Shown here in pieces: positions 1 to 4,291 of a stretch of DNA of 5,673 nt. A model generated the notes under the pieces. That model was not told the DNA's origin. It did not search any database and saw only the letters and a program-made list of their open reading frames with translations. Each line of letters starts with the position of its first letter. The stretch's first letter is position 1. The stretch comes from Planctomycetaceae bacterium. Lineage in GTDB: Bacteria > Planctomycetota > Phycisphaerae > Phycisphaerales > SM1A02. The translations under genes and the position numbers were made by a program. The DNA is taken from positions 1 to 5,673 of the forward strand of contig JAIYCA010000094.1 of NCBI GenBank assembly GCA_027488265.1, written 5' to 3'.

Positions 1-1899
1 ACCGATGATGGCTCCGCGGGTGGCCGAACGGCGGGCGGCCGTGCACAGCAGAACCGCAATCAACCGCAGCAACAGCGACAACCTGGCGTGCCCGGTGCCG
101 CTGGAGGCGGTGAGGGCGGCGGATTGATCGTGACGGTGCTTGAGTCGATGAACTCGATCACCGTGCGCGCGACGCCGACGGTGCTTGCTGAAATTCGACG
201 CCTTGTCGCCAATGCGTGGGACCTCCCACCAAACACCGCGGGCAGCATCTTCCGCATCTACGACCTCAATTACGCCGACCCTTCGAAGGTTCGCGACCTC
301 TTGGGCACGTTGCTCGGTGGCGGCAGCAGCAGCTCACGCAACAACACGCAGAACCGCGCGTTCGCGGGTCGCCAAGTACTCCAAGGTGGCGGCGGAGTTG
401 GCGACGGATCGCCATCCGCGGCTGTGGAAGGCATCTTCTCGATCGAGGCATACCCAGACTCGAATCGCCTCATCGTGATTTCGAAGACGCCGGAGAACTT
501 CGATTGGCTCGATCGCTGGATCAAGGATCTCGATCAGCCCTTTACCTCGGGTCTTCCAGTCAACGTGCCGCTCAAGCATGCGAGCGCGGTGGAACTCAGC
601 GAGATTCTCAACACGCTGCTTGCGCAAAGCGGCTCTGAAGGTGGCGGCTTGCGCTTGCCTGAGGAAGGCATCCAAGGTCTCGCCGACAGTTTCAATACTG
701 GTGTTGGTGCCGCAAACGATTCGTCGGTCTTCAATCAAGGCCAGAACCAGCAGCAGAACCAACTCACGTTCCCGTGGCAAGGCGCGCGCGCTGGTCAAGG
801 CGCGGGCGGAACGCCGCAGGAAGTCAGCGCACTCATCGGCCGAAGCCGCATCGTGCCGAACCCGACGCAGAACTCGGTGCTCGTGATGGCGCCTGCGGAA
901 GTCGAGAAGAAGGTCATCGAGATCATTCATCAACTCGACAAGCCTGGCCGCCAAGTCATGATCACGGCCGTGCTCGCCGAAGTGAAGGTCGGAGACGGCT
1001 TCTCGTGGGGCGCGCGCGTTGGTACGAACCTCTCGGCACCGCTCAATGGTGGCGACAACGCGGTGGCGGGCTCCGTCTCGCTCAACCTCGAGAAGGGCAA
1101 CGGCTCGACGCCGCCTGGACCGAACTTCGCCTCGCCGTGGTTTGATTCGAGCGAACTCACCGTCTCGACCGGCGAGAACATGGAGTTCTTCCTCCAAGCA
1201 CTCTCGACCGACAACAGCGTGCGCATCTTGCAACAGCCGCGCGTCTTCACGTCCGACAACAAGGAAGCGAAGTTTGTCGCGGGTCAAGACGTTTCGCTCC
1301 TCACGGGCGAAACCTCGGGCTTCGGCACGACTGGTACGACGTCGAGCTTCGAACAGCAGTTCGTCGGTGTCGGTATCAACGTCCGCCCGCGCATCACGCA
1401 AGACAACAACGTCGCGATGGAAGTCGAGGTTCTGCTCTCGAATCTCTCCGCGTCGACCGCGTCGTTCAACTCGAACCCCGTCATCGATCGACGCCAGACG
1501 AACACCAACGTCACCGTCAAGGATGGTCAGACGATCGTGATCTCGGGTATCCGTCGCGAACAAGAAACGCAGATCGACAACAAGATCCCGTTCCTCGGCG
1601 ACATCCCCGTCCTCGGCGCGGCGTTCACTTCGACGCAGCGTCAGAAGGAAGTTGTCGAACTCGTGGTCTTCCTCGTTCCGACGGTCGTCGAGAACCCAGA
1701 CGCGAACGACGCGAACTTCAACGCCGATGAACGCATGCGCCTGCGTCTCCTCGCGGAGCCGCTTGAGAAGAGCGCGAACGATCTCCTCAAGGAGAGCAAG
1801 TTCTTCGAAGAGTTGAAGTCGCCGCCACCGGTCGAGCCTGCGCTCGAACCGATCAATGAAACGATCGGCACCGACAAGGAGCAGAAGGGAACGCCGTGA
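1..1899 (+). CDS. GspD-family secretin (type II secretion outer-membrane channel), 5' partial
   Basis: The frame is open from the left edge, so the 632 visible codons are the C-terminal part and the signal peptide is outside the window. The GTG at 88 is only an internal codon. Residues about 42-75 look like the second half of a secretin N domain (NSITVRATPTVLAEIRRL). Residues 84-180 form a second N domain (FRIYDLNYADPSKVRDLL ... NRLIVISKTPENFDWLDRWI). Residues 184-315 form a third (VNVPLKHASAVELSEILNTL ... NSVLVMAPAEVEKKVIEII). The secretin core runs from about 316 (GRQVMITAVLAEVKVG) to 563 and contains the hallmark NKIPFLGDIPVLG at 527-539, followed by VVELVVFLVPTVV. A charged tail of about 69 residues follows and could correspond to an S-domain-like region. 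Secretins form multimeric gated outer-membrane pores for folded proteins or pili. The N-domain series and the third-domain sequence favour GspD over PilQ, but no other secretion gene is visible, so no symbol is assigned. The stop overlaps the next gene by 4 bp. Confidence 0.95.
   Translation, partial: TDDGSAGGRTAGGRAQQNRNQPQQQRQPGVPGAAGGGEGGGLIVTVLESMNSITVRATPTVLAEIRRLVANAWDLPPNTAGSIFRIYDLNYADPSKVRDLLGTLLGGGSSSSRNNTQNRAFAGRQVLQGGGGVGDGSPSAAVEGIFSIEAYPDSNRLIVISKTPENFDWLDRWIKDLDQPFTSGLPVNVPLKHASAVELSEILNTLLAQSGSEGGGLRLPEEGIQGLADSFNTGVGAANDSSVFNQGQNQQQNQLTFPWQGARAGQGAGGTPQEVSALIGRSRIVPNPTQNSVLVMAPAEVEKKVIEIIHQLDKPGRQVMITAVLAEVKVGDGFSWGARVGTNLSAPLNGGDNAVAGSVSLNLEKGNGSTPPGPNFASPWFDSSELTVSTGENMEFFLQALSTDNSVRILQQPRVFTSDNKEAKFVAGQDVSLLTGETSGFGTTGTTSSFEQQFVGVGINVRPRITQDNNVAMEVEVLLSNLSASTASFNSNPVIDRRQTNTNVTVKDGQTIVISGIRREQETQIDNKIPFLGDIPVLGAAFTSTQRQKEVVELVVFLVPTVVENPDANDANFNADERMRLRLLAEPLEKSANDLLKESKFFEELKSPPPVEPALEPINETIGTDKEQKGTP
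1884..1890 (+). promoter_or_regulatory. Ribosome binding site for the lipoprotein gene
   Basis: GAAGGGA lies inside the last secretin codons, 5 nt before the GTG at 1896. It supports GTG 1896 as the start over the in-frame ATG at 1911, which has no purine-rich site at a usual distance. Confidence 0.55.
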
Positions 1900-3197
1900 T
1901 CCGCACGCGGATGGCACTCCGGCACTCGCACACCAACTCGCACCCGTCGCGCATCCGCGTGGCGGGTGCGGTTCTTCTCGCGTGCGTTGTTTCGGGCTTG
2001 CTTCCCGCATGCGTCACGCAAACGAAGTCGCAGCCGCTTGCGCCCGTGAAGGCGCCTGACAAGAAGGCTGCTGGCGCTGGTGCTGCCACGCCCGCGAAAC
2101 CCGCCGCTGGCAGCATGACGTCGGTCCCTGGCCGCATCGTCGGAAGCGCCGTTGCGGTTGATTTGCGACCACTCGGAAACGTCCAGACCGACGGATACAC
2201 ACTGCCGCTCTTGTCACCGGATGGACGAGTCCTCGCTGTTCAAACGGGCACCGTGCCCGATCTCGCAACGCTCTTGGCGCGTCCGGGGCAATCAGTGCCG
2301 CAAGCCTCACGCATCGCTGTCTATCGCGTCGATCCGCGCGGACTTGTTCGGCTCGGCGAGACTGCGCCGGGGCTCGTCCTCGGCCGCGCGGCCGACGCGC
2401 GCGGATTCCTCGTCGAGAGCCCGCGCCCCGATGGAGCACGCTGGATTGGACGCATCGCGTGGGGAAGCGACGAGCCGGAGTGGTTGGTGCAGGATGGCCG
2501 CGTGAACGCGTTCGCGACGCTCGGACCAAACGGCGAACTCGCGCACGCCTCGCGTGAGAAATCTGATCGCACCTTCGATCTCGTCGTCCGCCGCGATGGT
2601 CGAACCGCGCGGCTCTCCTCGGAAGGAACGCGCAGTTATGTCTTCCCCTGCTTCACCTCCGACGGGTTGAAGATCCACGCGATCTCGCTCCGCGATGGCA
2701 TTCTTGAGTTGCTCGAGGCCGATCCCGCGAGCGATGAATCGCTGCGCCAATCTGCGACACGCGCCCTCATCAGTGAACGCGCGGACGATTCCACCGCGAT
2801 GCAGATGACGACGCCGCAAGGCACGCGCGACGGCACCGATGGCGGCGATTGGATTGTCTTCCATCCAGCGCTTGGTTCGCTCATCCGTTGGAACGCGGTC
2901 GACGGCGTGCGTCCTTTCGCGGGGAGCCCGATTGCCGCTGGGCGGATCGATGCGCGACGCACAGCATTTCTCGTCGGAAATCGTGTGCGCATTCGATCGC
3001 TTGATGATCCTTCCGGCGAGGCTGAAGGCCGCATGCGCATGGACAGCGGAGTTGCCGAGCCTGGTCTCGGCACCGTGCTCTTCGATTCAATCGCGGTGCC
3101 GCGTGCGATCGCGCCGATTGAGGGCGCTCCCGCGCTGCTTCTCGTCGCGCCCGATCGAAACGGCGTGCGGCTCCTCATCGCGCGCCTACCGAACTGA
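1896..3197 (+). CDS. Predicted outer-membrane or periplasm-facing lipoprotein with beta-propeller-like repeats
   Basis: This 433-aa protein starts with GTG in a GTGA overlap with the secretin stop, preceded by GAAGGGA. A basic N-region (residues 1-21) is followed by a hydrophobic core (22-36) and a lipobox, LPAC at 36-39, which predicts cleavage and lipidation at Cys39. An Ala/Pro/Lys-rich tether (about 45-73) follows. The rest is rich in short beta-strand units with turn motifs resembling PD40/TolB-type WD40-like repeats: LPLLSPDGRVLAVQT (103-117), ATLGPNGELAHAS (207-219) and FPCFTSDGLKIHAIS (250-264), plus weaker ones near 315-330 and 347-362. No catalytic motif is visible. The family is not recognised. 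Coupling to the secretin suggests a role at the same outer membrane, for example in secretin assembly, targeting or cargo handling; this is inference. Pilotins are lipoproteins too but are normally much smaller and not propellers. The alternative start at 1911 would shorten the N-region by five residues and leave the lipobox intact. Confidence 0.88.
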   Translation: MIRTRMALRHSHTNSHPSRIRVAGAVLLACVVSGLLPACVTQTKSQPLAPVKAPDKKAAGAGAATPAKPAAGSMTSVPGRIVGSAVAVDLRPLGNVQTDGYTLPLLSPDGRVLAVQTGTVPDLATLLARPGQSVPQASRIAVYRVDPRGLVRLGETAPGLVLGRAADARGFLVESPRPDGARWIGRIAWGSDEPEWLVQDGRVNAFATLGPNGELAHASREKSDRTFDLVVRRDGRTARLSSEGTRSYVFPCFTSDGLKIHAISLRDGILELLEADPASDESLRQSATRALISERADDSTAMQMTTPQGTRDGTDGGDWIVFHPALGSLIRWNAVDGVRPFAGSPIAAGRIDARRTAFLVGNRVRIRSLDDPSGEAEGRMRMDSGVAEPGLGTVLFDSIAVPRAIAPIEGAPALLLVAPDRNGVRLLIARLPN

Positions 3198-3251
3198 ACG
3201 AACGGGCGCTGGATCTTCCGCCTCGAGCGGCGCAGACGGGGCCATAAGGGC

Positions 3252-3284
3252 TACATGAGGGATACATGACGGATACATGAGAAG
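3252..3284. repeat. Three 11-bp direct repeats (TACATGA core)
   Basis: Units are TACATGAGGGA (3252-3262), TACATGACGGA (3263-3273) and TACATGAGAAG (3274-3284). The 7-bp core TACATGA is identical in all three and recurs every 11 bp, about one DNA helical turn. The array is 55 bp after the lipoprotein stop and before the putative terminator, so it would sit in that gene's 3' untranslated RNA. Function is unknown; a protein-binding array or simple slippage product are both possible. Confidence 0.8.
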
Positions 3285-3304
3285 CGCATGCACAGCGCAA
3301 AAGA

Positions 3305-3331
3305 ACGCGCCCCGCGGAAAGCGGGGCGCGT
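3305..3331. terminator. Putative bidirectional intrinsic terminator between convergent genes
   Basis: A perfect 11-bp GC-rich stem (3305-3315 with 3321-3331) encloses a 5-nt loop, GGAAA. Read on the minus strand, the stem is followed by TTCTTTTGCG, a fair U-tract for ending the acidic-protein transcript. Read on the plus strand the tail is TGTTGATCTTTG, which is weaker. The hairpin lies about 110 nt from the stop codon of each convergent gene. Rho-independent termination is inferred from structure; no folding energy was computed. Confidence 0.7.
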
Positions 3332-3392
3332 GTTGATCTTTGAGATCGACGTGATGGGATGAGTGTGTTCAGGCGTGCATCACCGGACACCC

Positions 3393-3412
3393 CTGCGGCA
3401 GAATCGCCGCAG
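3393..3412. other. Short inverted repeat downstream of the acidic-protein gene
   Basis: CTGCGGC (3393-3399) pairs perfectly with GCCGCAG (3406-3412) across a 6-nt loop, 28 nt beyond the stop codon of the minus-strand gene. It has no T-tract on either side, so it may protect or punctuate the transcript 3' end rather than terminate it alone. Confidence 0.4.
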
Positions 3413-3440
3413 AGGAATCACTCCTCGCCGTCACTCGGCG

Positions 3441-3827
3441 TCACTCATCATCATCGTCGTCGAGGTCATCCTCGTCATCGAGGAAATCATCATCCTCGTC
3501 GCCGAAGTCGTCCTCGTCGTCTTCTTCGTCTTCGTCTTCTTCCTCGTCTTCTTCCTCTTCCTCGAGGTCGTCTTCGTCCTCTTCTTCATCGAGGTCTTCG
3601 TCGTCCTCATCTTCGTCTTCGTCCTCGTCCTCATCCTCATCATCATCGTCATCGGCATCCTCGTCGCCGAAGTCGTCTTCCTCACCGAAGTCATCATCGT
3701 CGTCGTCGAGTTCAAAGTCTTCGTCTTCGTCCTCGTCTCGGTCGAGCAATGCTGGGGCTGCGCCACCGAACGCGGATTGCCACGGTGCGGGGAAGAGCTC
3801 GGGATCGATGCGATCGTTGTCAAACAT
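3441..3827 (-). CDS. Small hyperacidic Asp/Glu-rich protein of unknown function
   Basis: From ATG 3827 the product is 128 aa. A TTG at 3860 would add 11 residues, and an in-frame TGA lies just upstream of it, so the frame cannot extend further. ATG is preferred because AGGA lies 11 nt upstream, while TTG has no ribosome site. A short N-terminal segment of ordinary composition (MFDNDRIDPELFPAPWQSAF, then about eight residues) precedes a 100-residue tail in which 85 residues are Asp or Glu. The tail is interrupted only by scattered Phe, Gly, Leu, Ala and one Arg, including DFGEED and two DFGDED motifs. Synonymous codons are mixed, so the tail is not a pure trinucleotide run. No signal peptide or membrane segment is seen. 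Such tails are expected to be disordered and may bind cations or basic proteins or mimic nucleic acid; none of this is shown here. The convergent terminator and the large repeat-rich upstream region suggest a monocistronic gene. The opposite-strand frames give implausible hydrophobic or His/Arg-rich proteins. Confidence 0.75.
   Translation of the reverse strand: MFDNDRIDPELFPAPWQSAFGGAAPALLDRDEDEDEDFELDDDDDDFGEEDDFGDEDADDDDDEDEDEDEDEDEDDEDLDEEEDEDDLEEEEEDEEEDEDEEDDEDDFGDEDDDFLDDEDDLDDDDDE
3491..3677 (-). repeat. 22-bp internal direct repeat within the acidic coding region
   Basis: A 22-bp sequence at 3491-3512 recurs exactly at 3656-3677. The 165-bp offset is 55 codons, so the reading frame is kept. 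Both copies encode the DFGDED motif on the minus strand. This suggests a past in-frame duplication or conversion inside the acidic tail. Confidence 0.7.
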
Positions 3828-3838
3828 GGTGTGCACGT

Positions 3839-3842
3839 TCCT
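3839..3842 (-). promoter_or_regulatory. Ribosome binding site for the acidic-protein gene
   Basis: AGGA on the minus strand is separated by 11 nt from ATG 3827. The spacing is long but it is the only purine-rich site near any candidate start. It overlaps one copy of the CTGATGC repeat at 3841-3847. Confidence 0.4.
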
Positions 3843-3891
3843 GATGCTGTCTTGAATCAATTCTGTGTCGGTTCTGATGCATCACTGATGC
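3841..3891. promoter_or_regulatory. Helically phased CTGATGC repeats, possible operator
   Basis: CTGATGC occurs at 3841-3847, 3874-3880 and 3885-3891, with offsets of 33 and 11 bp, whole multiples of about one helical turn. The last two copies lie in overlapping palindromes: TGATGCATCA (3875-3884) is perfectly self-complementary, and GCATCA-C-TGATGC (3879-3891) is a 6-bp inverted repeat around one base. The cluster lies just upstream of and over the ribosome site of the minus-strand acidic gene, as expected for an operator. No convincing -35/-10 pair is recognised nearby. Confidence 0.4.
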
Positions 3892-3911
3892 ACCGCGAAA
3901 CTACTCGTCGC

Positions 3912-3926
3912 GGCCCGACTCGGGCC
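3912..3926. other. GC-rich palindrome upstream of the acidic-protein gene
   Basis: GGCCCGA (3912-3918), one central C, then TCGGGCC (3920-3926) form a perfect 7-bp inverted repeat, about 85 bp upstream of ATG 3827. It could be an operator half-site pair or a small hairpin. On the plus strand it is followed by TGTTCTCTGTCTTT, but no plus-strand gene ends nearby. Confidence 0.4.
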
Positions 3927-3961
3927 TGTTCTCTGTCTTTGATGAACTTCCAAACCTATCT

Positions 3962-3994
3962 CAGTCCTGTCGCAGTCCTGTCGCAGTCCGTCTG
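3962..3994. repeat. Threefold 11-bp tandem repeat (CAGTCCTGTCG)
   Basis: CAGTCCTGTCG is repeated exactly at 3962-3972 and 3973-3983, followed by a diverged copy CAGTCCGTCTG at 3984-3994. The 11-bp period is not a multiple of three and no gene covers it. It sits 135-167 bp upstream of the acidic gene's ATG. Confidence 0.85.
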
Positions 3995-4030
3995 AGCACA
4001 TCTCTGATTTCAGACGACCTGTTCTGCGCG

Positions 4031-4047
4031 GGTATCGGACGGATACC
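4031..4047. other. Small hairpin GGTATC/GATACC
   Basis: GGTATC (4031-4036) pairs with GATACC (4042-4047) across a 5-nt loop. It is one of two adjacent hairpins in the intergenic region. No U-tract follows on either strand. Confidence 0.35.
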
Positions 4048-4069
4048 GCCGAATATCTGAAAGAAGTCA

Positions 4070-4093
4070 TCGGAAAGCTTCGAATCTTTCCGA
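4070..4093 (-). terminator. Possible terminator hairpin for the PQQ-like gene
   Basis: TCGGAAAG (4070-4077) pairs perfectly with CTTTCCGA (4086-4093), giving an 8-bp stem and 8-nt loop. Read on the minus strand it is followed by TGACTTCTTTC, a broken pyrimidine tract. It lies about 200 nt beyond the stop of the PQQ-like gene, rather far, and the stem is modest, so the role is uncertain. Confidence 0.3.
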
Positions 4094-4200
4094 GCGCAGC
4101 CGCAGGTGTCCTCCACACCCTCGTGGCGCTCTCTCGAGCCGCGTCAGAAACCTGCGCGGGTCGGATTGGGGGGGAGTTGTCGCGCGTCCGAGGGCTCCTG

Positions 4201-4280
4201 TCAACAAGGCTTTCGGTCAACGAGGTTTTCGGTCAACGAGGGTCTCGGTGAACGAGGGTTCCTATCCGCAAGGGTCTCGG
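4201..4280. repeat. Fivefold 16-bp tandem repeat (consensus TCAACGAGGGTCTCGG)
   Basis: Five contiguous 16-bp units start at 4201, 4217, 4233, 4249 and 4265: TCAACAAGGCTTTCGG, TCAACGAGGTTTTCGG, TCAACGAGGGTCTCGG, TGAACGAGGGTTCCTA and TCCGCAAGGGTCTCGG. A weaker unit may precede at 4185-4200. Unit junctions read CTCG-GTCAA-CGAG or close variants, so each can form a tiny hairpin. The array ends 11 bp before the stop codon of the minus-strand PQQ-like gene and would form its 3' untranslated RNA. A period of 16 excludes a protein repeat. It is not a CRISPR: there are no spacers. Confidence 0.88.
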
Positions 4281-4291
4281 TCGACCCCGTC

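Larger units (their letters stand above)
3828..4291. other. 464-bp region without a credible gene, rich in repeats and hairpins
   Basis: Open frames here are short or shadows. The longest candidate (minus, 3882-4220, TTG start) has no ribosome site, no recognisable domain and an Arg/Ser/Thr-rich composition. The stretch separates two minus-strand genes. It holds the phased CTGATGC cluster, a palindrome at 3912-3926, a threefold 11-bp repeat at 3962-3994, hairpins at 4031-4047 and 4070-4093, a run of seven G at 4168-4174, and the 16-bp tandem array at 4201-4280. The acidic gene's promoter should lie here, and so should termination of the upstream PQQ-like gene. A structured RNA is possible but I do not recognise one. 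Confidence 0.6.

Noticed and set aside
334..2010. Minus-strand 558-codon frame antisense to the secretin
   Set aside because: Arg/Glu/Leu-rich shadow with no domain, lying entirely opposite a clear secretin and reaching into the lipoprotein gene.
3431..3823. Minus-strand Lys/Arg/Thr/Met-rich frame over the acidic gene
   Set aside because: An offset reading of GAC/GAG/GAT codons on the same strand. It has no plausible start context and competes with the coherent acidic frame.
3359..3844. Plus-strand frame rich in His/Arg/Pro
   Set aside because: Another frame shadow of the acidic tract; the composition follows from the triplet pattern alone.
3841..3990. Sigma-70-type promoter for the acidic gene
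   Set aside because: Several weak A/T-rich hexamers exist but no -35/-10 pair with acceptable match and spacing could be supported by eye.
3363..3995. Plus-strand 210-codon frame encoding a very hydrophobic Val/Ile/Leu/Phe-rich product resembling a membrane protein
   Set aside because: It is the antisense of GAN (Asp/Glu) codons, which necessarily reads as hydrophobic residues. The ends are unlike a protein, no ribosome site is seen, and the minus-strand acidic frame has the better start.
3882..4220. Minus-strand 112-codon frame in the repeat-rich intergenic region
   Set aside because: TTG start without a ribosome site, Arg/Ser/Thr-rich composition, and it crosses the 11-bp tandem repeat and hairpins without protein-like structure.
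4201..4280. CRISPR array
   Set aside because: The units are contiguous 16-bp repeats without spacers, and no cas genes are present.
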